The translations under genes and the position numbers were made by a program. The notes under the pieces were generated by a model. That model was not told the origin of the DNA. It saw only the letters and a program-made list of their open reading frames with translations, and made no database searches. This document shows, in pieces, positions 1 to 10,902 of a stretch of DNA of 64,000 nucleotides. Every line of letters begins with the position of its first letter. Position 1 is the stretch's first letter. Origin of the DNA: Narthecium ossifragum (lineage: Eukaryota; Streptophyta; Magnoliopsida; Dioscoreales; Nartheciaceae); assembly GCA_963920575.1 (NCBI GenBank), contig OY986966.1, positions 764,130 through 828,129 on the forward strand, given 5' to 3'.

Positions 1-661
1 CCATCGTCGGCGAGGGACAGCTCTTCTTCGGGGGGCGAGGAGGAGTGTTGGCGAGTGAGAGCGGTAGGAGGGCGGGCGCTGTTTGCTCCACGGGTAACGA
101 GGGAAGATGAGGACGTGATACTCCTCCTCAGCGAATAGAGCAAGGGGGTAAAGTGATGGTGGTGGTTCTGATGGGGTCGGAAGAGACGTACGGCGATCGA
201 AGCGGCGGGGCGGAGGAGGGCGGTGGAGAGGGCCATCCTTCTCTCGTTGTGTTGGTCTCTCTGGAGTCTTTGTCACTTGTCAGTGGGTCGTCCTCCTCAG
301 CGAATAGAGCCAACTCAGCCAAGGGGTTTTCTTAGTGGGTCGTCACTTTGATCGGACTTCAAAGTCGGGCTCGGTTCACAAGGAACTTTTGGGCCAAATC
401 TGGCCCAGGCCGGTAAATCTCCGTTCATTCTCCAGGAGCAAACAAAGCGTATCTGGGAACCAACTCTCGTTTTAATTGGAATTCCATTCACTTTGAACAG
501 TACTTAATAAGAAACAACACATTAAATGCCACATTTCACACTTCAAAGTCGATTAACGATCAATGAAACACAAAAATCGGCAACTGTTTTCTAGATTATA
601 GCTTAACAAAATTAGAATGCCATTTAGAAAGATGAGTCTTGAGGTAATCAAATTATACAAA
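1..661. other. left edge, no gene assigned
   Basis: The first 350 bases are GC-rich and open on both strands, unlike the AT-rich DNA that follows. A motif of about 18 bases (CTCCTCAGCGAATAGAGC) occurs at about 124-141 and again at about 294-311, so this looks like a short local duplication. It could be the 5' exon or promoter of a gene off the left edge, but I recognise no protein. From 430 to 661 I see only AT-rich DNA. Confidence 0.3.
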
Positions 662-879
662 CTAGGTATTAATCACTTGAATCAAAATAAAGTGATACAC
701 GGGTAGCATCTCAATGATCTTAGTCAACTGCTCGTCTCTCGGAGTTGTGAAATGGAAACTATGCTCTTGCTGACTACTCCAAGAGACAGAGAAAAGATAT
801 TGCTTCTTTAAAAAGCTTGAGAGAAACCAAATAGATTCGAGAAATCCACCAACCCAATACTCCAAGAAATTTGATGCAC
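662..879 (-). other. orphan terminal-exon candidate, unrecognised
   Basis: On the minus strand a strong splice acceptor (pyrimidine-rich tract ending CTTTCAG) just above position 879 leads into about 72 codons that end at a stop at 662-664. The peptide is not low-complexity and carries segments such as NFLEYWVGGFLE and HSFHFTTPRDEQL. I do not recognise the family. It lies 1.4 kb downstream of the MAM33-like gene on the same strand, so it may be a 3' exon of an alternative transcript, the last exon of a small separate gene, or a relic. No upstream coding exon was identified with confidence. Confidence 0.3.
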
Positions 880-1187
880 CTGAAAGAGCATGAAGACACA
901 TGTTTAGCGAATAGCTTCAGTGGCAAGGTATCAGAAGTTCTCCAGGCTTTAAGAAGACTGTAAAAAGATAATCATATAGCAGGGAAAAGAAGCAGCAATC
1001 CAGGTTAAACTTATTGAGGTTCAATAGCAATGATATGGATATCAGTAGTAAACCAAGCAAGACGAAATGAAGCGATTAGGTTCTTCAACATAAATTATAA
1101 AAACATTGGGAGTTGAACATCTAAACTGCACCTAATCTAATTATACAAGTATAGTCAATTATGCAAAGTCAAGACTCCCCTTACTAT

Positions 1188-1574
1188 TAGGGGTGAGCAG
1201 AACCAAACCGAACCCGAAGAACCGAACCGAACCGAATTAGTTCGGTCCATTCGGTTCGGTTTTTTCGGTTTTTCGGTTCGGTTCGGTTTTGGCATGTATG
1301 AAAAGTTCGGGTTTCGGTTCGGCTTCGGTTTTTTAAAAAAAGTTTGGTTCGGTTTGGATCAGAACCGAAGTTTTCATACATGTCTTAGCCTATAAACCTA
1401 TGGTCTAAAAAGTTCGGTTCGGTTCCAAAAAGTTCGGTTCGGTTCGGTTCCAAAAAGTTTGGTTCCAAAAAGTTCGGTTCGGTTCCTTCATAAGTTCGGT
1501 TCGGTTCTCTAAAAACAAAACCGAAAAAAATTCGGTTCTTCGGTTCTGGACCGAGAACCGAATGCTCACCCCTA
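1188..1574. mobile_element. hAT-type MITE with perfect 8-bp TSD
   Basis: The element is 387 bp. It begins TAGGGGTGAGCA and ends with the exact inverse, TGCTCACCCCTA. It is flanked on both sides by the same 8 bases, CTTACTAT (1180-1187 and 1575-1582), the target-site length of hAT transposons. The interior is built almost wholly of AACCGAACC and TTCGGTTCGG units in both orientations, so it can fold back on itself. It has no coding capacity and is therefore non-autonomous. Confidence 0.9.
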
Positions 1575-1582
1575 CTTACTAT

Positions 1583-2290
1583 AACAACAATGAGAAAGGG
1601 AATACGTATAGAAAGTATCTATAGTGTGCCAAAAAAAAATGAAAAGAAGCAAATAAAGTGTCTGGGCATTAGTATTTATCATTCACTTATATCCTCTGTA
1701 CATGCACAACTCACTCATTTCTTACAAATAGAACCACATTTCATCTGAATTATATATTGGAAGTCCCATTTGACATCATTCACGTACAGAAAAGGCTTAC
1801 CAATCTATCCATTAGCACTCACCACAAGCAAGAAGTGAGGAAAGTTACCTGCATGAGATATAAAATCAGTTGAGTTGGTCTATAAGTTTTATTATTATAA
1901 GACAACTGGAAGCCAAAAACCAAGAAGAAATTATTGAGAAACATATGATGCTCACAGTCTAATCCTAAATCCTTATTCCCACTGGCTAACATATTCTTGG
2001 CCTACATTCTAAATAAAGTAAAATAAAGCAGATAACACAATAATGACATCGTCTGTGGTATCCTTATGATTATTACCCATGCTAAATGGTCAAAATCTTA
2101 GAGACTTGGACATATACCAAGGCCTATCCTGCATTTCCCTTATCTCAGGTATCAAAATTAAACTTCTCCGTAAATATCTTTTCAGGTTGTTTAGCTTTCT
2201 AAAGCTATCAAATAAGAGAGACAGTATGGAATGAAGGACAATAAAGAAGAATAAAACACTTGCCCTCTTTGCAGCACATAAACATCGGTG
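1583..2290. other. 3' flank of the MAM33-like gene
   Basis: AT-rich sequence with no supported gene. It should hold the 3'UTR and polyadenylation region of the minus-strand MAM33-like gene; no single signal stands out. Confidence 0.4.
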
Positions 2291-3668
2291 TCACTTCTGG
2301 ATAAAGTTCTTCAGATTCTTCAGCCAAAGCAAATATTCACGGCTGTCTTTGTTTATCATGTACAATTGCAAAAAGTTGGTTGTCATGGCTGAGATGCCTC
2401 TTAATTCCAAGTACTTGTGAAAACCTTTCTGAAGATTCTCATCCAGATCACTATTGCCGAACACAAGCAAATTAATCCATGATAAAAAAAAATCAAGGAA
2501 AGGAAAGCAACAAAGTATTACAATAATAGTCGAAACAAACATTGGGATAGGCTAGTGATGACAATTACTTACTTAAAATCAGGCCCTTCATAAATAAGCA
2601 TTTCCTCGTCATTTTGTTTATTTTCTCTCACAGACATGCTATCAATCTGAAGGTCATCTGGGTACGCAGTGCAAGAAAACTCCAAAATCGGACCATCTTC
2701 CTTGGCAACACTTACTGTCAGTGGCATGCTAGATTGTCCGGGCCTCTCATTGCCACCATCACCATCGTCCCCATCATCATCAACATTCTGTCTGTTCTCA
2801 GGATCCCTTCCAGTGACAAGGCTAGGCATTTGAACAACTATCTCAATCTCCTCATTCTGATATTTTCTCTTCAGAGTTAATACGTTCATTCCCTGCTCAT
2901 CTTTCATCGCAAAAGGAAATCTTTCCGGTATCTCTTCAACCTATTCAGCAAAAGGGTATCATAACCAGTGCATAACAATGTGACATACAAACTCAAAGGC
3001 ATCATAGTCTCACATTTTTTTCTCTGTTATCCTTGTTTACAATTTTAATTGCAGAAACTGCAGTTCACAAAATGAAGCAACAAAATAAATTTTTGGGACA
3101 TTTAACTCAACCACATGAGCTCCTTGCTTTTAAAACCTGTACGCTTCTAGTGTTCTTCGCGAATAGCCCTTTCCAGTTATTTACTTTCTCATATAAGATG
3201 CCTACAGAACCTAGAAACACTAATACTGAACGTAAGGATTCCATTAATGGAGCGTTATGGCGAATGGTTACCACAGGAGTCATTCCGAATACTAACAATT
3301 GCTAAGATTCAAATTTCAGAAAGCTAGTTGCAAACGAGAAGAAAGGAATTGGAAGAGGATAACAAAGAGGAGAATGGAAAGCTCACCCGGTCATGGTCGT
3401 CGCACTCAGCAGCGCACTTGATTTCATCGTCGAGGACCTTGAGCAGGTTGGAATCAGACGCCGGCTTCTCGGCCGGCAAAGTAGAGAAATAAGCAAGAGG
3501 AGTACAGGGAGGAGGGATTACTCCATCGCCGAGATTCCGGGACAAAATGCCTCTGAGAGCCACCGCACGAAGAATACCGGAGCCGTTGTTTTGGCGGCAT
3601 ACAACCGTGCGGCTCACAAGAGGGCCGGCAACCGAAGCCGCGCGGCGCAGCGCCGTGGAGAAGGCCAT
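2291..3668 (-). CDS. mitochondrial glycoprotein, p32/MAM33 family
   Basis: Three coding exons (3668-3387, 2940-2573, 2450-2291) join in phase to 269 residues. The first exon gives an Arg/Ala/Ser-rich, acid-poor N terminus (MAFSTALRRAASVAGPLVSR), typical of a mitochondrial matrix targeting peptide. The body has the MAM33/p32 pattern: a short Glu-rich helix, an acidic loop rich in Asp and Gly near residues 135-150, and the C-terminal hallmark YEGPDF-DLDENLQKGFHKYLELRGI, followed by a closing helix ending LLWLKNLKNFIQK. Members form doughnut-shaped acidic trimers in the matrix and are linked to oxidative phosphorylation and RNA or ribosome assembly; the exact role of this plant member is not known. 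It is transcribed divergently from the CASP-like gene, with 798 bp between start codons. Length and exon joins look intact. Confidence 0.9.
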
Positions 3669-4466
3669 CCTTTAGCTGTCTTGTTGCTGCTCTGCTACTA
3701 CTAGGGTTTTAGTATCGGGGTTTGGGTTCTCAACACGGTGGAGCTATCTACACACCCCAGAAGTGGGCCGGCCCATTAGTCTGACGAAAGATGAGCCCAA
3801 TTCATCTCCATGCTAAATGGACTCAATTGGGGCCCATAACCCTTTGAAAAAAACAGCGGGCTTCGAGAAGCACTGTTCAAACGGACGGATATCCGAAGGC
3901 ATCGTAGGAGGATGGAGTCTCTTTTTTCTAAAAATTATTTGTTTTATTAGTTGAGTTCGAAGGCTGGGTAAACAAAGCAGGGGGATGGAGTCACTACTCT
4001 TGTAGACTTGTAGTAGGCCAATTGTTCGAAAAAAGTAGAAATATTACAACGGTCAATCTTGTTGTCCGTTTGGCTTCTTTCCGCTGGCCCGATCGGTTGC
4101 CTCCCGTCGCGCCAATCACGGCAACCAAGCGAGTCGGAGACGAGCGAGGCTGCGAGCGAGCGAGCAAGAGAAAGGAAAGGTGATAAATTTCTTTGAGATT
4201 GGCCCCTAAGGCAGCTGCAGAATCGTTCGTGCTTCTCTTCGCTGTGAGCACTTGTTTGTCAAAGCCAGCTGCTGCTGGTCGGGAGCTTTGAAGTAAGGTT
4301 TTCGCGGGGTTAATTGAGGAGTTTGGAGGAGGGTTATAGAGTTCGATCGAGGAAAGATGAGAATTACAGAATCGCCACACATAGAGGTGGTTGGGGATTT
4401 CTAGGGTTTCTGTTAGGATTTGGGGTTCTTTGGAGGGGTTGGCCCTGGTTGGGGGCAAGGGAGGAG
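3669..4466. promoter_or_regulatory. shared divergent promoter region
   Basis: This 798-bp stretch separates the start codons of the minus-strand MAM33-like gene and the plus-strand CASP-like gene and must carry both 5'UTRs and promoters. I see no clear TATA box for either gene. The right half is GC-rich with CT and GCGAGC runs and probably forms the CASP-like leader. Confidence 0.5.
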
Positions 4467-6488
4467 ATGAAGGTGGTGGTTGGGAGCCCTGGTACATTTA
4501 GCGGCCTGCTGCTCAGGTTGGGGCAGTGCCTCTTCGCCGGCGCTTCAATTGGAGTCATGGTCTCTGCCTTAGGCTTTTCTAACTACACTGCTTTCTGGTA
4601 TGCCGTTTATCATTCTTCCCAACTCTGCTTCGTTTGTGTTTTCCCAATAATTACAGCGAGTGGTCTTTTTTTCTCTCTCCATTTTAATGCATTGCGTTAA
4701 CCTTTACTGCTCTAATTGGCTCTGTTCGTTCGAAATTTTGGAGATTTTAGCTGTTTGGCATCAAATGTAGCAAAGGTTTGTTTTTTATGGCCTCTTTCAG
4801 TGTTCTTGATGCTTGGAATTCTTGCTCATTTCATGAACCTAAGGGAACTTTTGAGGGGAGAATTTATCTGTGGAGCTCTCGATTGATGCTTGATACCAAC
4901 GAAATGTCATGAAACTTTCTCCTATTCAGATAAGAACCTCAGTAGCTCAGGCTTCTGTCTTTGTTGGAAGAGAAAAGCAAGCTAGTGATTGCTTTACTCC
5001 CTATTGATTGGAGGATTCGACCAACCAAGAGCCAAGAGGTGGTCTTATGAGATAACAGTTAAGAGTTGTTACAAAATGGGAACAGCGGGTGAAAAGATCT
5101 GTGGAAATGGTTGATTAGAAGAGCAGCAAGCATGCCTAACAATGTTGAGTTTTCTGTGTTCATTATTTCAAGATCCTGAACATGTTAGTAACTGGCTGGT
5201 GTGAATGATTGTGCTAGTTGATAACCAGTAGAGGATCCTAGAGCTAAGGTAGAGAGCTTTGCAGAAGGCAAAATCATTTTGTAGTAGTCTTTTGTATGTT
5301 AATTACTTCTTCTTTGTTTCAGTTCATTGAGATTCATGCTTCTTCTACATTTTCCTCAAGTAAATAAGAGGCTACGGTCACACACATCCTTAGTGATCTG
5401 ATGTATTCTTCTGGTCTGTCTTGTATATTTTCCAGCATGTGGATGGATATTTGCTTTATTGCTATTAAGTTCATATTTACTCAATTTGATTGATTTTTTG
5501 GCAAGCCCATCTTATTCTCAAGTCTGCATTTGATTATCATATTTATCTCTAGCATGTTATTAGTATATGTCTTAGATAAATTCCTTTGTTGCCTTGAGAT
5601 TCGAGTCTTCAGAATCTGATTGAATGTGTGTATTACATCAATATTTTCTTTTTATGCCTTAGAAATGGTTATGAGCTTCTAGGATACAACTGTATGGTAT
5701 ATTGTGCTGTTGTAGTGCACTATTCTTTATTTTTATCTTATTTTAAGATAATTATTTTGGTTCCAAATTTTCCTAAGCCTAGTTCTTGATGGAGAACGTA
5801 ACATTCATCTACTGATGTTTATCCTCGTAAAGCTTCTTTTTGTACATTGTGAATTGTATTACCATATATAGTTGCTGACATTCATATCTTTGTTCAGTTA
5901 CTTGATTGCTTCAATGGGATTGCAAGTGCTATGGAGTCTGGGACTGGCATGCCTTGATGCATATGCCTTATGGATAAGTAGAGATCTTCACAATGCTGTT
6001 TTAGTGAGCCTGTTCGTCGTTGGTGACTGGGTAATTAGGTTTTATCCTTCTGCCCAACTTTCATGTTCACTTGCTTGCTGAACATCAACATGCATTGTTT
6101 TTACACACAATTTTGCTTCCGTGGAATCTGTTTATTCTTTGAATATAAATATTGATATGCATTCCTTATGCCATGAGCCCTGGTTTTGAATGGCCGTATG
6201 GTTTCTCTAGTTTCTTGCAGCTTCAATTCTTAATTCTGTTCTTGACCCTTTTTGCGGCATGAAATAAACCTCCTAAGTTTGATGCAGGTAACATCAACTT
6301 TATCACTTGCAGCAGCATGCTCTTCGGCAGGAGTAGCTGTCCTATTTGCAAGGGATGTTCACTTCTGCGATAAATTTCCCCGGCTCGCTTGCAGCAGCTA
6401 TGAAATATCCATAGCCTTTGCTTTCATCACATGGCTTCTGATCGCCATATCTTCGCTTGTCATGTTTTGGCTACTTGCCTCGATTTGA
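4467..6488 (+). CDS. CASP-like membrane protein, subgroup 5B
   Basis: Three exons (4467-4597, 5898-6030, 6288-6488) join in phase to 154 residues. The start is set by the family N terminus M-K-x-VVGSPGT, which is preserved as [10 protein letters not shown]. Four hydrophobic segments follow, at about residues 15-37, 42-64, 76-100 and 127-150, as in CASP/MARVEL proteins. The second loop contains the Cys-rich stretch [14 protein letters not shown] characteristic of CASPL5 proteins. True CASPs scaffold the Casparian-strip membrane domain; CASPL5 members are broadly expressed plasma-membrane relatives whose role is not settled. Intron 1 is about 1.3 kb. The protein is short even for the family but matches the usual CASPL5B length of about 150-155 residues, and nothing is missing. 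Confidence 0.9.
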
Positions 6489-8190
6489 TTATACTTGTGA
6501 TTTTTTCCTGTATGGTTGTATTCTGAGGAGATTAGACTTACATTCCTATAATTTAAAGTCCTTGGTTTGCAGTTTCCTATCCGGAGTATTCAGGCTAAGC
6601 CAACAATTTTGTCAAACTGATTCTGTACTGGTCATTTGCAGAAGCTCGTGGACATATGTGTTGATCTTTAAACGCTCTATAATGCATTGTTTGTACTTGG
6701 GGTTTTCTTAATAATCTTTCCACTCCCAGTTCCCATAGGTGTTCAAGAGTAGATTAGTAGTGGCCCTGAAGAGAACCCAGCAGTTAAACGATGCTTGTGG
6801 CTGGTGCTTGTGAATTGTGTGCCCTTTATTAATAGAATGCTAAGACTTACTATATTAGTTGTGGAGATCTCAACTTCGAGTCTTGGCAGCTTTTTGTATG
6901 AAATTATGGTATAGGATTTATGGTGCATAAGAGAGTGGGTCAACTTATTGTGCAGATGTGGCCATGTAGGCACAGACTCTTGTAGAAGTCAGTATATATA
7001 GCATTTGCCTCTACACCCAGTAAAGAATGATGAATAAAAAAAAGTTTTGATGACGGGTAAAAACATATGGCTCCTTTGCTTTTCAGATCAATTCCTGTTA
7101 CTGAAATCCTATTAAGAACCACATCCTTAGTTTAGCAACTCATCGATGACATTGCACTATGCTAGCGTAAAATATGTTCCACGACAATACCGATGAGCTG
7201 CAGTATAGACATCAATCGATATCTCTAGCTCGAGACAATGGGCAAACCAAAGAAAAGAGTGGCCAACTTCTCAAACTATTATCATATAGCTAAGTTGGTA
7301 TCAATGTTTCTTAAGATAAATTAGGCTTGAATACTTGATGCGAGCTGCTGACAAGAACTTTAACAATCGAAAGATTCCTCGTGATTGAGTCCTTGCAACT
7401 CTCCGCCATTAGAGCAAAAAACGTTGCTCCACAATTAAAGCAAGGCAGCGGTTGCTGTTTCATCCGCTACAGGTCGTGTGCCAAGACATATGACAGTGTA
7501 GTAGCATCATTATCAGTACTAGAATCGATCCATAGATTTTTGAGAGCCATTTAAACATGGCTCACGGACATACTGCTTGATCCACAATGAATGTAACCAA
7601 AAACTTTGTTATTGTCCTGTTGAGAGCCTTGAAGCAAGATTTCTTTTGATAACAGCATACATAAAACTCCCAAAAAAAACTAGACAGAAGGCAGTTAACA
7701 GTTTCAATCTATTTTTGTGACTCAAAACCTTCGGTGAATGAGATTTTATGACAGAGATCTTGTATTACTACAGGCTTTCACCGAATCTCCCCGACTTCTC
7801 ACATGGACCCAAATACAATAATCAAATGCACAATGCTGCACACAAAGGACCATGAGAATAGTTAAGCAATCTGAATTGCTGTTTCTTAGTCGTCGGATTC
7901 TTCATGTTTCCTTGCAGAAAGCAGTCCATTTCACGCAGTTAATGGACTGTGAATTCTCATTGATCTCTGCCCTCAAGCTCTTTGGATCTCTCCACTGTTA
8001 ATGGTGCCCCCACATAGTTGAGGATGGGTATTTGTTTTAGTACCCTGAGATGCGAGCGTCTGCGAGAAATCACATGGTAGGCCATGGCCATCCTTCTCTT
8101 GGCCCGCTGCCTGGTTGTCATCTTATCCTTTCTGCATTTAATATCTTGGAGTTGATTATGAAGGGTCGCCGATTTGTGTGCAGGGACAAA
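6489..8190. other. intergenic, no gene seen
   Basis: The first few hundred bases are the 3'UTR and flank of the CASP-like gene. The rest is AT-rich with short scattered ORFs that have neither splice context nor recognisable protein. No RNA gene was seen. Confidence 0.5.
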
Positions 8191-8432
8191 ACATGTACAT
8201 TACACATTCCCTCGAATCGGTAGTGAGATATCGATTGATTGATCTCAGTAGGACAATACCGATGGATTAGATTAATTGATCGGTATATACCTACCGATTG
8301 AATGTACCAATGACCGAATCGGTAGATATATACCGATCAATTGATCTAGTCCATTGGTATTATTCTATCAATGAACTAGATCAACCAATCGCTATCTCAC
8401 TACTAATTCGAAAACATGTGCAATGGACATGT
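8191..8432. mobile_element. palindromic fold-back element, copy 1 of 3
   Basis: This 242-bp unit is a near-complete inverted repeat. The left arm begins ACATGTACATTACACAT and continues through CGGTAGTGAGATATCGATTG. The right arm, read in reverse complement, begins ACATGTCCATTGCACAT and continues through TAGTAGTGAGATAGCGATTG. At least 54 bp pair, and the middle again alternates CGGTA and TACCG blocks. It has no coding capacity. Related copies lie at about 13.6 and 43.8 kb. I see no clear target-site duplication, so the superfamily is open. Confidence 0.65.
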
Positions 8433-8722
8433 AACATGACCATATACGCAAATCTTTACGGTTAAAGGAAAGCGACTGCATTAAACATCACCCCAACCTG
8501 TCAACTTCACGGAAAGTTCATTAGATGGAGTTTGTTGAGATCAAGACTCTTTAAAAACCCCAGATCCACAAATCCAAACCATGGAGATCTAATTAATGAC
8601 AAAAAGCTTTGGGAAAGAAGGTATGGTGCCATTCGAGTGTCCATTCATGGAGAAACAACCATACAACAAAACTAAGTCCGGAGTAAAAGGATCCTTCTTG
8701 GAGTGGTAACTTGCATTCATCA

Positions 8723-8983
8723 GCAGGTCTTGGTCGCCTGATGTGGGCTCCCGGGCTAGGGAGGTTTGGACCGAGGTCTTAAAATTGGGTTTGATCGTGT
8801 TTATGTATATTCCGAGGTCTAGTAATCGAAAAACAGACATAGTTGCCCGTTGATCTAGGGAGTCTTGTTCTCATTTTATCTGGTCCTGGAGGGTGCTCAT
8901 GGCCCTCCTTTATGAGACTGATGTAAGTGGAGGTTTTTCCTTAATCTAGCCTAACGGCTCAATTCATCAAAAAAAAAAAAAAA
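8723..8983 (+). mobile_element. short retroposon with poly(A) tail and 15-bp TSD
   Basis: The 15 bases AACTTGCATTCATCA occur at 8708-8722 and again at 8984-8998. The 260 bp between them end in a run of about 17 A (8969-8985), some shared with the duplication. That is the signature of target-primed reverse transcription. The insert ends CTCAATTCATC before the A-tail, resembling the 3' ends of plant LINEs, and has no intact ORF. It is most likely a heavily 5'-truncated LINE; a SINE is the alternative. Confidence 0.8.
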
Positions 8984-8998
8984 AACTTGCATTCATCA

Positions 8999-9321
8999 CA
9001 ACACAAGCTGATAAACATTTTAATGAGGCTCTCCATTTATTAAACTTGCAGCCGAGAGAGACGAAGAACCAAAAAAAAAAAACGAAAACTCTGAAGACAA
9101 CAGACTGGACATTTTCCATTTCACACGACCAACTTCCTATGTACAAAACAGAACATATCCTAAACTTCAATGCATACATAACCAGATCGAAACACTTGAA
9201 CGCTGGGAGAGTGAAGAGGGAGATAGAACTTGTGGTAAACTTTGCACCAGAGAAGGTAAAGGAACAAGAGCAAACTCAGCTATTTCTCTAACAGTTCTGC
9301 GGAACACTTGTAGTCCCATCA
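8999..9321. other. 3' flank of the GDP-mannose pyrophosphorylase gene
   Basis: Expected 3'UTR of the minus-strand gene. An AATAAA motif on the minus strand lies at 9036-9041, about 280 bp past the stop codon, and is a candidate polyadenylation signal. Confidence 0.4.
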
Positions 9322-10879
9322 TCACATGACAATTTCAGGCTTCAAGATGCTAGACTTGATCTCTTTGTGAGGAAGGACGACACCCCCATTGCTGTATATC
9401 TCATCACATACATGGACATCTTCGCCCAGAATTGTCATATTCTCGACACGGGCCCATTGCCCGACGGTGCAATGCCACCCAAGGATGCTGCTAGAGATGC
9501 AAGAATGCTTCTTGATACGGACACCACGCATCACCGTGCACCTTGACAGCCTCACTCCAGACTCCACTATGCAACCAGGTCCAATTGCAACGTCTGGACC
9601 GATCAGGCATCCCTCTCCGATCACAGCAGTCTCATGGACCAATACATTCCCTACAATGTGAGAGCCAGAAGCTAGCTTCTGGGGTGACTTCTTCCTGAGA
9701 GAATCCAAATAAAGCCTCAGACCTGTAATGTAGTCCTTCGGCTGTCCAATGTCCATCCAGAACCCTGGGAGGACCATCGCATGGAGCTTTTGATCTGCTG
9801 CAATCTTCGGGAAAACCTCTTTCTCGATAGAGGTGGGTCTTAGTTCAATGCGATCGAGGACAGATGGATTCAAAAGGTAAATGCCAGCATTGATCTTGTT
9901 GCCAACAAATATTTTTGGTTTCTCCACAAATTTTTCTACCTTGCCAGTTTCCTCATCCATAACCACAACACCATATTTGGATGGCTCATCAACCTATTCC
10001 ATAGCAAGGATTAGTTTCTATATCAAGCAAATTATGAGAAAAAAGGATATCAGTTATTTCAAATATTACCTTTGTCACCATAATTGTAGCCTCTCCCCCG
10101 TGGGACTTGTGGAACTGGATCAGTTCAGCAAATGGATATTCACTGATGACGTCGCTGTTAAGGACAAAGAAAGGCTCACCAGAGCCATCAAGGAGCTTGT
10201 CTCTTGCCAACGCAAGGGGACCAGCTGTGCCTAATGGCTCCGTCTCCCGTGAACAGGTAATTTTGACATCAAGCTGAGTCTCAAAATCCTTCAAGAAGTT
10301 GAGCATCAGCTGCAAAAACAGACACCCAAATCAGGGATGTAGAAAGATGACTCCAAAATGATCATAGGAAAACACAAGAGACTCCTGGAACAAGATGGTT
10401 AGATTTTGTTTTCACCTCTGGCTGATAATTTATGGCCAGCACGACTTCTGTCACTCCAACATCCTTCAGAGCTTCAATCTAGACATTACAGGGAAAAGAA
10501 TAACATTCTAAATTGCAATACAAAAAAAAAAAGAACCGAGTGTAGAGAAGTCTATCAAAAGATAAGCATGCGACTGATATTTTTCTTTCAAGATCCAAAA
10601 TTTTGGATCCATCCCCAGAAAAACAAGCATAACATGTGAAACTTAAAACAAGTACAGAGCTCATGGATCGAGCTAGACATAGGTCGATAACATATTTTAC
10701 CCATGAGGAAAGGAGTAAAATGGTTCCAACCGCAGCCCAACCTGGTCAGAAGCGCACAGACCACATACCTGATGCAGGATCATGGGCTTGTTAGCAAACT
10801 CAACGAGAGGCTTTGGGACACTGAGTGTCAATGGTCGCAGACGGGTGCCAAATCCTCCAACAAGAATTAGAGCCTTCAT
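9322..10879 (-). CDS. GDP-mannose pyrophosphorylase (mannose-1-phosphate guanylyltransferase)
   Basis: Four coding exons (10879-10769, 10478-10416, 10309-10070, 9993-9322) join in phase to 361 residues, the usual length of plant GMPP (Arabidopsis CYT1/VTC1). It makes GDP-mannose from mannose-1-phosphate and GTP in the cytosol, feeding ascorbate, N-glycan, GPI-anchor and mannan synthesis. The nucleotidyltransferase signature [11 protein letters not shown] is at residues 8-18 and PKPL at 22-25. The metal-binding NSD motif is at 109-111 (Asp111), FVEKP at 160-164, and NAG at 173-175. Residues from about 255 to the end are hexapeptide repeats of a left-handed beta-helix. All expected active-site motifs are present. 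A spliced 5'UTR leader lies upstream. The second exon is only 21 codons. Confidence 0.97.
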
Positions 10880-10902
10880 GGTGCCAAGATACTTTCTTTC
10901 CC

